Shown here: one piece after another, positions 31,346-45,600 of the stretch | Numbering within the stretch: position 1 is the first letter of the stretch | Layout: each line of letters starts with the position of its first letter | Origin: Allolobophora icterica | Lineage: Eukaryota; Annelida; Clitellata; Crassiclitellata; Lumbricidae | Length of the DNA stretch: 64,000 nt | Assembly (NCBI GenBank): GCA_963556255.1 | Contig: OY744613.1 | Location: 34,580,555-34,644,554, forward strand | Direction: 5' to 3' | Position numbers and translations under genes: made by a program | Notes under the pieces: generated by a model | What the model saw: only the letters and a program-made list of their open reading frames with translations | Told to the model about the DNA's origin: nothing | Databases searched by the model: none

Positions 31346-31564
31346 ATTATTACGATGATGATGATGATATTCGTTTTATTGATTCACCAGATGACAAACG
31401 GCACCGTGGCTTACAGAAAAATGTGTCAATAAGCTAAGAAAGAGATTTAACTAAAGTAATTAGAATGTTAAGTTTACATTTGTTGTTGGCTTAGATGGTT
31501 TAAATGCTTATATAAAGCCCTTGGTATATAGTTTTTATCGTCCTTATGAGATGGTGATGGTGAT

Positions 31565-31676
31565 GATGAGAAGTGTCTGTTTTCTGTCTGTGCTTCTCTG
31601 TTTTTATCTGTGGTTTGCACATCTAAAGATTCACATCTAAAGATTCACAGGCCTACTTGTCAGTTTCAATCAAACG

Positions 31677-31760
<84 letters not shown>

Positions 31761-31905
31761 TTTACTATTAGTATTATCATCAGGGTCTGTGTGTCTATAT
31801 GTCTCTTTTGCGGTCTGTGCCTTTCCTTCTGTCTCTTTCTGTGGTTTGCACATGTAATCTGCGTAGGCTGCTTGTTAGTTTGAATGAATAAACGATTATT
31901 AGTAT
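31565..31905 (+). repeat. Tandem duplication flanking (ATT)n
   Basis: Copy 1 (about 31570-31685) and copy 2 (about 31790-31900) share CTGTGGTTTGCACAT, GCCTACTTGTCAGTTT-like and AAACGATTATTA segments around an ATT tract at 31677-31763. Confidence 0.65.
31677..31763 (+). repeat. (ATT)n microsatellite
   Basis: About 29 perfect ATT units. Confidence 0.97.
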
Positions 31906-32449
<544 letters not shown>

Positions 32450-33439
32450 GTAATACGTATGTTTGTATGTACATTTATGTACACGGTATATATTGTTACA
32501 TATATTGCATCTATGCATTATATTGTATATATTGAGTTGTGTTATATATCTTCTGTGCATTTGGTGGGAAAGCAGATGGGTCTGTGTTTAAATTGGATGC
32601 CATCTTCAGAAACTCAAACTCGGCTCCAGCGATTGTTGACGGACGGAGAACCAGAACTTTCTCAATGAGCGAGGCCTCGAGAAGAGGAATTCTTTTCTGA
32701 CAATTTCATTTAACGGCGAGCAGTTTGATTGTGTTTATTAGTTAAGTTCTGAACCAGCATTGTCCCTCGATAGTCTGACCCTGCAGAATGAGGTTTGGAG
32801 CCGTAGCTACCGGATCATGGGTAATCCTGGTCGTTTACCCATGGTACTTTGGAATTTCTACGTTGATCTAATTAGTTAGATGTAGTTCAAATGTTGTTGA
32901 TCAAGAAACTTTAGCATCATTTTAAGTTCGGCAAAAGGGAACATAAGGGAACCATTTTCGTCTTTGCTTTCTTAGGAGCTACTTCTACATGCGCTAAAGA
33001 AACGACCGTAGATTGAAATTTTCCGCTATTACGCTTTGACTGTACCGGGTACTGTTCCGTCATAACCAATGGGCACGTATTTTTGAGAAAGCCAATGGGC
33101 CTAAAATATAATACTATGCATGTCGTGGAGTCGTTTGCTTTTTTGCTTTATTGCTTCACTGTAACGTGAGTATCTAAGCTAAGATTAGATGCTCTCAGCC
33201 GAGCATATAATCTAAGACGACGCCAAGTGCGTATCTTGTTTGCGAATGATATTCGGTCACCAATCTGGATTAATTCACCGCACAATATGTGGCATAAGTC
33301 AATCAAAATATTAAATTGATCCCAGCGTGATGTCTGTCTGTTTTCGCTGTTACCTATGTGTTGTCCTGGTTGGTGCATTCGTCCTGAGGCATTGTCCAAT
33401 GTCCATGCCTTAGCTCGGAACAGAGGCTTGTATGCGTAG
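32450..33439. other. Nothing recognised
   Basis: No coding motif. The 146-codon minus-strand ORF at 33148-33588 overlaps the LINE terminus in its first part and is unassigned afterwards. Confidence 0.4.
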
Positions 33440-33800
33440 TAACGATTGGAAGAAGGAGAACAGGATGGGACTGTGTAGGAGGAAATCTTGAGGAGGTGAG
33501 ACTCTAGTTTAGTGTGGAAGAATAGATAGAGGAGGAATGTGATAGATAGAGGAGTGTGAGGTACATGGCGGTGGGTGAGTGGCCACATTGGTCTAGGATC
33601 TGGGATTTGTGGAATTCCGGAGGGAGATCGTTCCAGAGTCGAGGTGAAGTGTGGTATACAGATCAGTTGGAGAACAGGAGATGAGAAGTGACTGGGACGG
33701 GAAAGTGTGAGAAAGGAGGAGGATCGAGTAGAGCGAGGTGGCTGGATGGTGAAGAGGGAGTGAAGGTGTTTGAGCTGCGAGTCCTAGCAACCGGACTTGG
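33440..33800 (-). mobile_element. LINE ORF2 C-terminus (RTE-like)
   Basis: Minus-strand frames read SVYHTSPRLWNDLPPEFHKS followed by TKLESHLLKIS. This matches the '(A/T)SPRLWNxLPPxxR ... FHSKLKTHLF' terminus of RTE/CR1-type elements. Frame changes show decay. Confidence 0.65.
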
Positions 33801-33844
33801 ACCCCACTTGGTATCTTTGGACATGACGCAGCATTCGTGAATAA

Positions 33845-34282
33845 GGGGCCGTCCACATAAATTACGTACGCACTGAGAGGGGAAGGGGGTCGGATTTTGG
33901 CGATTTTGCGTACGGGTGCGAACGGGGGGGGGACAAAAGTGTACGTACGCAAAATAAATTTCTAATTATGACGTCCACATTAGCCTATTTATAACTCTGT
34001 ATTGTCCTATAGTCGTCCGATGGCATTTTATTACATTTTATAAAAGCCATGTGCAGTTATTCTGTGCTGTGAACGAGACACCTATAATTTGTCTATATTG
34101 GCCCTCACTCATCCTTCAATCTGGCCTAAAGTGCAGACTTTCGAGACACTTTCTGCAGCTGGTCTTCGGGGGGTGCGTCAAGTGTACGTACGCGGGGTGT
34201 GTGGAAGAAAGTACGCTTGCGAACAGGGGGGAGGGGGTCCAATTTTCCCGGATTTTTGCGTACGTAATATATGGATGGCCCC
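33845..34282. mobile_element. Harbinger-like MITE, 438 bp
   Basis: Termini GGGGCCGTCCACATAAATTA and, read inward from the right, GGGGCCATCCATATATTACG. TACGTACGC motifs lie near both ends. Flanking TAA at 33842-33844 and 34283-34285 fits the 3-bp TWA duplication of PIF/Harbinger; ISL2EU-type with a 2-bp duplication is an alternative. Non-coding. Confidence 0.75.
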
Positions 34283-35201
34283 TAAGCTGGTGTCCTGCGC
34301 TTAACTTTTAAGTTGCATTTTGAAATTTCAAGAATAAGATTGTGATTAGTATCTAAGCTTTTCAGATGCAAATACAGGTTACTTGCTTACTTACTTTTCA
34401 CAAGAAACAAACGCAGTAATTTCCTAGAAAATATGGACTACAGTTTTTCACGTTTCCGTGGTAAATATAGGCCTACTTCAAATGATATAGGCTATCGGCT
34501 GTTCTTATAAGATGCCGTGTACGGTTTACACGATGATTAGTCTATTATATAATATTGCGTTGGATGCCATTATATGACACCCATAGCTAGACATTTCCTC
34601 ACATTAAATTCCGATCACACCAAAAGCATATGCATATGTATAACATTATCCTACATATCGGATCATATCACAACGCGTTTATTTGCACAAGTCTTAAGGA
34701 AATTCTTTTAACATTAAAAGCCCGAATTGTTCCCCAGGCACATTGTGAATTCATAGACCTATCAAGCAAGATCTGTTTAGAAACTTAATGCAGACGCTTT
34801 GGAATTATTAAGCCACTTTATCATAGGATTGGTTACTAAAGGCAATTGCTGACTTTCGTAATTCTTTGCTTTTTTAATTTTCGTTCTCATGCAGCGTTCA
34901 AGTTGAGCATTAGAATGAACACAGACAAAACTTAAAAAAAAACAATGTGAGTTTGTAACCGTTTTAATGACAATCAAACAATATTTAAAACTTGTCTCAT
35001 GATTCATCAAACATGCCATTTTGAATTCGAAACGTGGAATCTGTAAAAAGGTCTCGATATACTTATGTGTGCTTTTAAACGCAAATTGTTGGACCAGCAT
35101 CATCTTTGAAAAGTATTGACCTTAATATTTCCTTTTTATGTGAAATTTGAATTGTGATGCCGTTACACTCGTTTTTAAACTGTGCAAGAGTCTTTAATCA
35201 T

Positions 35202-35232
<31 letters not shown>

Positions 35233-35350
35233 CTTTTTCTCTTCCTCGTCATCATAATCACATCACGGTAATCATCATATGATAATGCTAGTCAATGCTC
35301 TGAAACATCTATGGCAGCACTGTTGAAGCTGTAATCTATATTATACAGGT
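34283..35350. other. Nothing recognised; small (ATC)n patch
   Basis: AT-rich 3' flank of receptor 2. An ATCATC run lies at 35198-35232. Confidence 0.5.
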
Positions 35351-35356
35351 TTTATT
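35351..35356 (-). terminator. AATAAA polyadenylation signal after receptor 2
   Basis: TTTATT on the plus strand, i.e. AATAAA on the coding strand, 24 nt past the stop codon of the receptor. Confidence 0.5.
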
Positions 35357-35379
35357 GAGTGCGAGGCAAACGATCGCAT

Positions 35380-36399
35380 CTAGGCTATAGTGACCAAAGC
35401 TGTGATGCTTCTTCTCGCAGCCCAACTTCTTAGTTTCTTCCTAACAGGATCAAGTTTTGCTGCGTAGATGAAAGGGTTGAGACATATATTTAGGAAAATA
35501 AGAAAAAAGGAGAAGCTGTGGAGCATATCACTGCCTTCGACGTTGTACTGAATGATGAATAGAAAATAATAGATTTGACTTGGAAACCAGCAGACTACGA
35601 AAGCGACTGAAATGATGATCATGGTCGAGATGATGTTCATCTGAGTGCGATGGGCGTTTTCCTGAAGGACCGTCGACATGTCCTGATTGGTGTAGTGTCC
35701 CTGAAACACTTGAGTCCTGTGTCTGACAACGAGCAGAACAGATCCGTAGAAGAATAGGAGCAAAGCCAGTGGAATGATGAACGTCAGCAGAATGATGCAG
35801 ATACTGTACGTCTGCTGCGAAGTTTCGCTCGGCCAGAATTGGAATTGGAAGCAAACGCCATCCTTTACATCAGAGGTCCAGAAACCTGGCATGTTGGTCG
35901 CCACTCCCTCGATCCACGGAAGTGTTCCAAGTGCGACTATCAGCCACCGTTTAACGTGTATTTTATGGAGAGCTGGATGGACCACGAGGACATATCGCTC
36001 TGCGGCTATCAAGACTAGGCTCACGATTGACCCAGTTAGTCCGATGAAGATAACCATATTGCTATCGAAGACGGTGCAGAGAAACAAGCCAAACGTGCCA
36101 TGGAATTGTAGAGGAAAAAGCTTTATGACGAAATTGATGGCCAAAGCAGCAGAGGAGTAGAAGTCGAGAATCACTTGGTTGATGATGAATATGTTGACCG
36201 TCTGTTTCGTGAGATTTCTCGAAAGCAACGCTGCCAAGACAACTCCGTTTGTGATGACTCCTAGGAACCCAGTCAAGATGGCGCAACACTTGAAGGCGAG
36301 CGAGACGTAGGTGTTTCCTCTCACCAGCGCCTCAGTCGTCAGACTGTTCGCCAGCAAAGTTTCGTATACGTCTGTACGCCCTTCTGTGCAACGAATCAT
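35380..36399 (-). CDS. Class A (rhodopsin-type) G-protein-coupled receptor 2, single exon
   Basis: A 339-residue seven-transmembrane receptor. Hallmarks: N51 (TM1), D79 in NQVILDF (TM2), Cys108 and Cys183 for the TM3-ECL2 disulfide, ERY at 134-136, W162 (TM4), CWFP at 270-273 (TM6), NPFIY at 308-312 (TM7). The N-terminus is short (about 30 residues) with no clear signal peptide. The C-tail is about 25 residues and basic (KKLRSWAARR). It shares with receptor 1 the motifs VFIGLTGSI, TSDVKDGVC / TSDISNGIC, VFxGH in ICL3, TQMN and the C-terminal RRS-T-A, so the two are paralogues. Ligand unknown. The 2 kb upstream hold no other gene, consistent with an independent promoter. Confidence 0.93.
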   Translation of the reverse strand: MIRCTEGRTDVYETLLANSLTTEALVRGNTYVSLAFKCCAILTGFLGVITNGVVLAALLSRNLTKQTVNIFIINQVILDFYSSAALAINFVIKLFPLQFHGTFGLFLCTVFDSNMVIFIGLTGSIVSLVLIAAERYVLVVHPALHKIHVKRWLIVALGTLPWIEGVATNMPGFWTSDVKDGVCFQFQFWPSETSQQTYSICIILLTFIIPLALLLFFYGSVLLVVRHRTQVFQGHYTNQDMSTVLQENAHRTQMNIISTMIIISVAFVVCWFPSQIYYFLFIIQYNVEGSDMLHSFSFFLIFLNICLNPFIYAAKLDPVRKKLRSWAARRSITALVTIA

Positions 36400-38260
36400 A
36401 ATCGTATACGCAAAGAATCATAACGACACAATAATGACTTCCAGTCAGTGAAGTATGCCAAATGAAATGGTCTTGCGTTAAGCAGAGATTTAATAACATT
36501 AATAATCTTTGTAAGTTATTGATTATATCTATGGTGGATAGGATTAAGAGTTCGACTTAATAACGACAGACAAGAACCCGTCATTTATCGTCATTTATCG
36601 TCATTTAGCCACTGGTAAAATTATCTAAGCAATGTTCGCTTCCTTCGTTCGTTCTTAATTAAATCTAACATAACTCTATGCTAGCGTAGAGATTGCCTGC
36701 CATTAGTTTTCAGGAGTGGCGTTATATAAATTTTCTTAGTAAAAAAAATAACTAAATTTTTCATGCAGAGATTCCACAGGATAGTCCTGAAGCCCTGCAT
36801 GGCTAAGCTGTCCATCTTCTTATCCAGGACTTTTGTAGTCGTCAAAATCTCGCTACCGTAGAATACCTACCGGTAACTCATAACTACAATTCATAGAGCT
36901 GCATCTTGGTATTCAGTCCAATCTTGGAGCGCCAATTGCTCTTAATCCATTTTATTTTCTGTAACAATTTTATTTGATTGAGCTACAGAAATTTACGCCT
37001 GTTTCAAAATTGGCATTTTAGTGCAGAAAATAGGCTATAGGGCCTATTAAATAATTTTGTGCTTCAAAATAAACTTTTAGAACACTTCAAAGGTCCGCGT
37101 GCACGTTTCGCATTGTCTATAGAATTTAGGCCCTTTTGAAAATCAGTAAACGAAAATGTGACGTAAGCAGAAGCATATAGGTTTTTTTATAGCTTTCTCT
37201 TTTTTTGTTCAATTTTTATCTTCCTATAAAATTGGCATCAGAAAGGCATGCCCCCACACAAATAGGCATGAAAGGAAGTTTTTCGCTATGAAAATCAGTA
37301 GGCTTAACATATTTCGGTTATAACAGAGCCTTATTAGAAACGATGAAACAGTAGGCCTACAAAGGCGTATATTTGTTTAGTAAGACACCACCAGTAATCA
37401 TATTGCCACCAAATTTTTGGGATTGTCTCCAAAAAATTCAAGCCTTGTCGTATTTGAAGTAAAGAAGGTTTGGATTACAGAGGTTGAAAACCCAATTAAC
37501 CATTAAATGATGTATTATGTAAAATAGAGCGTAGAGTATTTTTACAAACTAAGGCAGTTTATCTGCATATTGTTTGGTAGGCCTACCACGATAGATTCAT
37601 AAGAGGTTTTGTACGACCGTTTTCCTAAAGTTTGACTTACAATCACTTACCTGTATTCATCCTCAACGATTGAATTTTACACTATACAGTACTAAATTTA
37701 GTAGGCCTATTAAATGCTTCGTGTCTACTAGGCCTACAGAATAAAGCGATGTTGAACTGCGCGTTTGCTCTAATTCGCGTATCCAGATAATTTAACCAAC
37801 CTGGAAGTGAATTTTGATTGGTCACTTACACATAACATGACATCTGTGCAGACAGTTTATCATCCAATTGGAATCTGGTTACTATTTCAGTTTCAAATGA
37901 CGCAGGAAAAGGGAAGCGCTACAGCAGCAGCATACACAGTGTTTGCTATTCTCTTCTTCTGTTGTTCGTATGGCTTCTGTTAGTGTCGCTTCCTAATATA
38001 TATGGTATATTTTGAAGTACGAGACTTAATTAACGTGGCCGCAGATTTTAATGCATTCATTAGGCTTTATAGTAGGCCTACAGCGGAAGAGCCGGATATC
38101 TTGTGCGCGCGTAATTAGACGGAAGGGTCTCCTTTTAATAATGGAAAATGCCGACACTGTATCTGTTTGCGAGACATAGTGTCGTATAGACGCGAGTGTA
38201 TTGTGTTACTACCGCTCTACGTGGTCCAGTGAAGGAAGATTTTCATGACGTCATCTTTAT
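36400..38260. other. Upstream region of receptor 2; TAGGCCTA-rich
   Basis: No ORF of note. Five TAGGCCTA motifs fall within 37351-38081. CCAAT-type boxes (GATTGGTCAC near 37817; ATCCAATTGG near 37861) could be promoter elements, but I cannot tie them to a start site. Confidence 0.4.
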
Positions 38261-38400
38261 TTCTGCTCCGTCAGTTTGTGGAATGAACTCCGCCAGCGAT
38301 TCTTCTTCGTTCTCTTAAATTTGTTCAAAGGCAATACGAAGAGAGATGTTTAGAAACGTTACACTATTTATAGATTACATCGTATTAGCCCGACGTGTTT
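38261..38400 (+). mobile_element. LINE C-terminal trace
   Basis: Shifted frames read APSVCGMNS, then PPAILLRSLKFVQRQYEERC, resembling the 'APxxWNxLPPxIL' terminus. Short and degraded. Confidence 0.4.
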
Positions 38401-38680
38401 CACTCGGATGATTTAGGCCTACTGTCTAATATATTTGTCAAAAACTGAACATGTAACCTTTTGATTAATAAGAACCGTGGATCAATTAGTGCTATGGTAT
38501 AGTAGGCTAATCATATGGGCGGATAAAAGGAAGCTGCTGTTAATGTCGGGTGCTGCAATGGAATTCTAAAATGAATACGAAAGGACCGATGTAGGCCTAT
38601 ACTGCAACGGACGTGAGGCACACGTGATCCGTTAGGATTTTAAGAATTATTCTCTGGCATGGCTTTATCATAACAACAAC

Positions 38681-38683
38681 AAC

Positions 38684-38740
<57 letters not shown>

Positions 38741-38746
38741 TATAGA

Positions 38747-38804
<58 letters not shown>

Positions 38805-38805
38805 G
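38681..38805 (+). repeat. (AAT)n microsatellite
   Basis: Two perfect AAT runs separated by ATTATAGAAAT. Confidence 0.97.
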
Positions 38806-39359
38806 AAAAAACGCTGGCAGACATCAACGGCACAACATGCTCAACGATATCATATGGAGATCGTTTGGAAGAGCAAATATTCCTTCTCAGAAGGAACCTT
38901 TGGGCCTCACCAGAGAGGACGGTAAGCGACCTGACGGCGTGACGCCTATCCCGTGGTCATGCGGAAGGTGCCTCACGTGGGATGTGACCGTTTCGGACAC
39001 ATATGCAGCGTCACATCTGGCTGTAACATCAACCGGAGCAGGTGAGGCCGCAAACCGGGCAGCCCGGCCAAAACATCCAAATACGACACAATCACCCGAA
39101 CGCATGCTTCTGTAGCGGTAGCAGTGGAGACGAGTGGTGCATGGAGTTCGGAAGGATTGGATTTTGTGTTGGAACTGGGACGTAGGTTAACGGATTCAAC
39201 TCAGCACACGCTTGAGACAAGCTACCTGTTCCAGAGACTGTCCATAGCTGTCCAACGCGGGAATGCCATCTACTTCTCACCGACCTTTTCATGACAAATT
39301 GTTCACTGAGTGACGCTGAGATGGCGCTTCAGATTATTTAATTATTATTGTTAAATATA
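38806..39359. other. Nothing recognised
   Basis: Moderate-GC stretch. The 92-codon plus-strand ORF (38837-39115) and its 72-codon antisense partner lack family motifs. Confidence 0.4.
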
Positions 39360-39361
39360 AC

Positions 39362-39414
<53 letters not shown>

Positions 39415-39600
39415 TAATAACAACAACAATAATAATATTTTTTGCTTCAAGGGCATAAATACAATTATCATTTTTCCCCGAGGTACATATGATCCCTCGG
39501 TAGTTCAAAAATTAGGTGGGCATTGTTCTGGAATGGCTAGTCTTCGCAGATGGTTTTATCAGTTCAAAAGGTTCTAACAAAAGCGACAGCATTGAAGCGT
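39360..39600 (+). repeat. (AAT)n plus dispersed repeat, copy 2
   Basis: AAT/AAC microsatellite (39360-39440), then the segment shared with 30986-31110 (CCCCGAGG ... CAGCATTGAAGCG). It directly precedes the 45-bp satellite. Confidence 0.7.
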
Positions 39601-39624
39601 TGGATTTCCATAGATAAACGCTGA

Positions 39625-42600
39625 TAAACAAAGATTCAACATTCAGACACAGGAAACAAAATAGACACACAGGCACAGTTCCAAAAGTCATACACAGGCA
39701 ACAATATAAACAGACAGGCACAGGTCCAGCAGTCAGATACAAACAACAAAATAAACATACAGGCACAGTTCCATCAGACAGACACATTCAACAAAATAAA
39801 CATACAGGCACAGATCCAACAGTCAGACACAGGCAACAAAATAAACAGACAGGCACAGATCCAGCAGTCAGATACAAACAACAAAATAAACATACAGGCA
39901 CAGTTCCATCAGACAGACACATTCAACAAAATAAACATACAGGCACAGATCCAACAGTCAGACACAGGCAACAAAATAAACAGACAGGCACAGATCCAAC
40001 AGTCAGACACAGTCAAATAAAAATAAACAAACCGGAACAGATCCAAAAGTCAGAAACAGGGAGCAAAATAAAAAGACGGGCACAGATCTAAAAGTCAGGC
40101 ACAGGCAACAAAATAAAAAAGCACAGGTCCATAGGCAAACACGGTCAACAAAATAAACAGACCGGAACAGATCCAACAGTCAAACACAGGCAACACGTTA
40201 AACAGACAGGCACAGATCCAACACACAGACACTGGCAGCAAAAAAAACAGACGGGCACAGATCTAAAAGTCAGACACAGCCAACAAAATAAACAGACCGG
40301 AACAGATCCAAAAGTCAGACACAGTCAACAAAATAAACAGACAGGAACAGATCCAAAAGTCAGACACAGTCAACAAAATAAACAGACCGGAACAGATCCA
40401 AAAGTCAGACACAGTCAACAAAATAAACAGACCGGAACAGATCCAAAAATCAGAGATAGTCAACAAAATAAACAGACCGGCACAGATCCAACAGTCAGAC
40501 ACAAGCAACACGTTAAACAGACAGGCACAGATCCAAAAGTCAGACACAGGCAACAAAATAAACAGACAGGCACAGTTGCAACAGTCAGAGACAGGCAACA
40601 AAATAAACAGACAAGAACACGTCCAGCAGTCGGACACGGGCAACAAAATAAACAGACGCGCACAGATCCAAAAATCAGAGACAGTCAACAAAATAAACCG
40701 ACCGGCACAGATCCAACAGTCAGACACAGACAACAAAATAAACAGACAGGCACAGATCTAAAAGTCAGGCACAGGCAAGAAAATAAACAGACGGGCATAG
40801 ATCTAAAAAAACAGGCACAGGCAAGAAAATAAACAGACTGGAACAGATCCAAAAGTCAGACACAGGCAACAAAATAAACAGACAGGAACACGTCCAACAG
40901 TGAGACACAGGCAACAAAATAAACAGACAGGCACAGGTCCAACAGTCAGACACAGGCAACAAAATAAACAGATAGGCACAGATCCAACAGTCAGACAGTC
41001 AGCAAAAAAAACAGACAGGCACATATGCTACAGTGAGACACAGGCACAGTTCCAACAGTCAGACAGAGTCAGAAAATAAACAGACGTGCACAGATCTAAA
41101 AGTCAGGCACAGGCAACAACAAAAAACACAGACCCATAGGCAGACACAGTCAACATAACAAACAGACCGGAACAGATCCGAAAGCTAGACACAGGCAACA
41201 AAATAAACAGACATGCACAGTTCCAACAGTCAAACACAGGCAACAAAATAAACAGACATGCACAGTTCCAACAGTCAAAATAAACAGACAGGCACAGGTC
41301 CAACAGTCAGACACAGGCAACAAAATAAACAGACAGGCACAGTTCCAACAGTCAAACACAGGCAACAAAATAAACAGACAGGCACAGGTCCAACAGTCAG
41401 ACACAGGCAACAAAATAAACAGACATGCACTGTTCCAACAGTCAAACACAGGCAACAAAATAAACAGACAGGCACAGGTCCAACAGGCAGAAACAGGCAA
41501 CAAAATAAACAGACAGGCACAGGTCCAACAGTCAGACACAGGCAACAAAATAAACAGACAGGCACAGGTCCAACAGTCAGACACAGGCAACAAAATAAAC
41601 AGACAGGCACAGGTCCAACAGTCAGACACAGGCAACAAAATAAAGAGACAGGCACAGGTCCAGCAGTCAAGCACAGGAAACAAAATAAACAGACAGGCAC
41701 AGGTCCAACAGTCAGACACAGGCAACAAAATAAAGAGACAGGCACAGGTCCAACAGGCAAACACAGGCAACAAAATAAACAGACAGGCACAGGTCCAACA
41801 GGCAGACACAGGCAACAAAATAAACAGACAGGCACAGGTCCAACAGGCAGAAACAGGCAACAAAATAAACAGACAGGCACAGGTCCAACAGTCAGACACA
41901 GGCAACAAAATAAACAGACAGGCACAGGTCCAACAGTCAGACACAGGCAACAAAATAAAGAGACAGGCACAGGTCCAACAGGCAAACACAGGCAACAAAA
42001 TAAACAGACAGGCACAGGTCCAACAGGCAGACACAGGCAACAAAATAAACAGAGAGGCACAGGTCCAACAGTCAGACACAGGCAACAAAATAAACAGACA
42101 GGCACAGGTCCAACAGTCAGACACAGGCAACAAAATAAACAGACAGGCACAGGTCCAACAGGCAGAAACAGGCAACAAAATAAACAGACAGGCACAGGTC
42201 CAACAGTCAGACACAGGCAACAAAATAAACAGACAGGCACAGGTCCAACAGTCAGACACAGGCAACAAAATAAAGAGACAGGCACAGGTCCAACAGGCAA
42301 ACACAGGCAACAAAATAAACAGACAGGCACAGGTCCAACAGGCAGACACAGGCAACAAAATAAACAGAGAGGCACAGGTCCAACAGTCAGACACAGGCAA
42401 CAAAATAAACAGACAGGCACAGGTCCAACAGTCAGACACAGGCAACAAAATAAACAGACAGGCACAGGTCCAACAGGCAGACACAGGCAACAAAATAAAC
42501 AGACAAGCACAGATCCAACAGTCAGACACAGGCAACAAAATAAAGAGACAGGCACAGGTCCAGCAGTCAAGCACAGGAAACAAAATAAACAGACAGGCAC

Positions 42601-45600
42601 AGGTCCAACAGTCAGACACAGGCAACAAAATAAACAGACAGGCACAGGTCCAACAGGCAGACACAGGCAACAAAATAAACAGACAGGCACAGGTCCAACA
42701 GTCAGACACAGGCAACAAAATAAACAGACAGGCACAGGTCCAACAGTCAGACACAGGCAACAAAATAAACAGACAGGCACAGGTCCAACAGGCAGACACA
42801 GGCAACAAAATAAACAGACAAGCACAGATCCAACAGTCAGACACAGGCAACAAAATAAAGAGACAGGCACAGGTCCAGCAGTCAAGCACAGGAAACAAAA
42901 TAAACAGACAGGCACAGGTCCAGCAGTCATGCACAGGAAACAAAATAAACAGACATGCACAGTTCCAACAGTCAAAATAAACAGACAGGCACAGGTCCAA
43001 CAGTCAGACACAGGCAACAAAATAAACAGACAGGCACAGTTCCAACAGTCAAACACAGGCAACAAAATAAACAGACAGGCACAGGTCCAACAGTCAGACA
43101 CAGGCAACAAAATAAACAGACATGCACTGTTCCAACAGTCAAACACAGGCAACAAAATAAACAGACAGGCACAGGTCCAACAGGCAGAAACAGGCAACAA
43201 AATAAACAGACAGGCACAGGTCCAACAGTCAGACACAGGCAACAAAATAAACAGACAGGCACAGGTCCAACAGTCAGACACAGGCAACAAAATAAACAGA
43301 CAGGCACAGGTCCAATAGTCAGACACAGGCAACAAAATAAAGAGACAGGCACAGGTCCAGCAGTCAAGCACAGGAAACAAAATAAACAGACAGGCACAGG
43401 TCCAACAGTCAGACACAGGCAACAAAATAAAGAGACAGGCACAGGTCCAACAGGCAAACACAGGCAACAAAATAAACAGACAGGCACAGGTCCAACAGGC
43501 AGACACAGGCAACAAAATAAACAGACAGGCACAGGTCCAACAGGCAGAAACAGGCAACAAAATAAACAGACAGGCACAGGTCCAACAGTCAGACACAGGC
43601 AACAAAATAAACAGACAGGCACAGGTCCAACAGTCAGACACAGGCAACAAAATAAAGAGACAGGCACAGGTCCAACAGGCAAACACAGGCAACAAAATAA
43701 ACAGACAGGCACAGGTCCAACAGGCAGACACAGGCAACAAAATAAACAGAGAGGCACAGGTCCAACAGTCAGACACAGGCAACAAAATAAACAGACAGGC
43801 ACAGGTCCAACAGTCAGACACAGGCAACAAAATAAACAGACAGGCACAGGTCCAACAGGCAGAAACAGGCAACAAAATAAACAGACAGGCACAGGTCCAA
43901 CAGTCAGACACAGGCAACAAAATAAACAGACAGGCACAGGTCCAACAGTCAGACACAGGCAACAAAATAAAGAGACAGGCACAGGTCCAACAGGCAAACA
44001 CAGGCAACAAAATAAACAGACAGGCACAGGTCCAACAGGCAGACACAGGCAACAAAATAAACAGACAGGCACAGGTCCAACAGTCAGACACAGGCAACAA
44101 AATAAACAGACAGGCACAGGTCCAACAGTCAGACACAGGCAACAAAATAAACAGACAGGCACAGGTCCAACAGTCAGACACAGGCAACAAAATAAACAGA
44201 CAAGCACAGATCCAACAGTCAGACACAGGCAACAAAATAAAGAGACAGGCACAGGTCCAGCAGTCAAGCACAGGAAACAAAATAAACAGACAGGCACAGG
44301 TCCAACAGTCAGACACAGGCAACAAAATAAACAGACAGGCACAGGTCCAACAGGCAGACACAGGCAACAAAATAAACAGACAGGCACAGGTCCAACAGTC
44401 AGACACAGGCAACAAAATAAACAGACAGGCACAGGTCCAACAGTCAGACACAGGCAACAAAATAAAGAGACAGGCACAGGTCCAACAGGCAGTCACAGGC
44501 AACAAAATAAACAGACAGGCACAGGTCCAACAGGTAGTCACAGGCAACAAAATAACCAGACAGGCACAGGTCTAACAGTCAGACACAGGCAACAAAATAA
44601 AGAGACAGGCACAGGTCCAACAGGCAGAAACAGGCAACAAAATAAACAGACAGGCACAGGTCCAACAGTCAGACACAGGCAACAAAATAAACAGACAGGC
44701 ACAGGTCCAACAGTCAGACACAGGCAACAAAATAAACAGACAGGCACAGGTCCAACAGTCAGACACAGGCAACAAAATAAAGATACAGGCACAGGTCCAA
44801 CAGGCAAACACAGGCAACAAAATAAACAGACACGCAGAGATCTAAAAGTCAGACACATGCAACAGAATAAACAGACAGGCACAGGTCCAACAGTCAGACA
44901 CAGGCAACAAAATAAACAGACAGGCACAGGTCCAACAGTCAGACACAGGCAACAAAATAAAGAGACAGGCACAGGTCCAACAGGCAGTCACAGGCAACAA
45001 AATAAACAGACAGGCACAGGTCCAACAGGCAGTCACAGGCAACAAAATAAACAGACAGGCACAGGTCCAACAGTCAGACACAGGCAACAAAATAAACAGA
45101 CAGGCACAGGTCCAACAGTCAGACACAGGCAACAAAATAAACAGACAGGCACAGGTCCAACAGGCAGACACAGGCAACAAAATAAACAGACAGGCACAGG
45201 TCCAACAGTCAGACACAGGCAACAAAATAAAGAGACAGGCACAGGTCCAACAGGCAGTCACAGGCAACAAAATAAACAGACAGGCACAGGTCCAACAGGC
45301 AGTCACAGGCAACAAAATAACCAGACAGGCACAGGTCTAACAGTCAGACACAGGCAACAAAATAAAGAGACAGGCACAGGTCCAACAGGCAGAAACAGGC
45401 AACAAAATAAACAGACAGGCACAGGTCCAACAGTCAGACACAGGCAACAAAATAAACAGACAGGCACAGGTCCAACAGTCAGACACAGGCAACAAAATAA
45501 ACAGACAGGCACAGGTCCAACAGTCAGACACAGGCAACAAAATAAAGATACAGGCACAGGTCCAACAGGCAAACACAGGCAACAAAATAAACAGACACGC

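Noticed and set aside
33148..33588. 146-codon minus-strand ORF as a host gene
   Set aside because: Its first part is an out-of-frame reading of a LINE terminus; the remainder has no recognisable domain.
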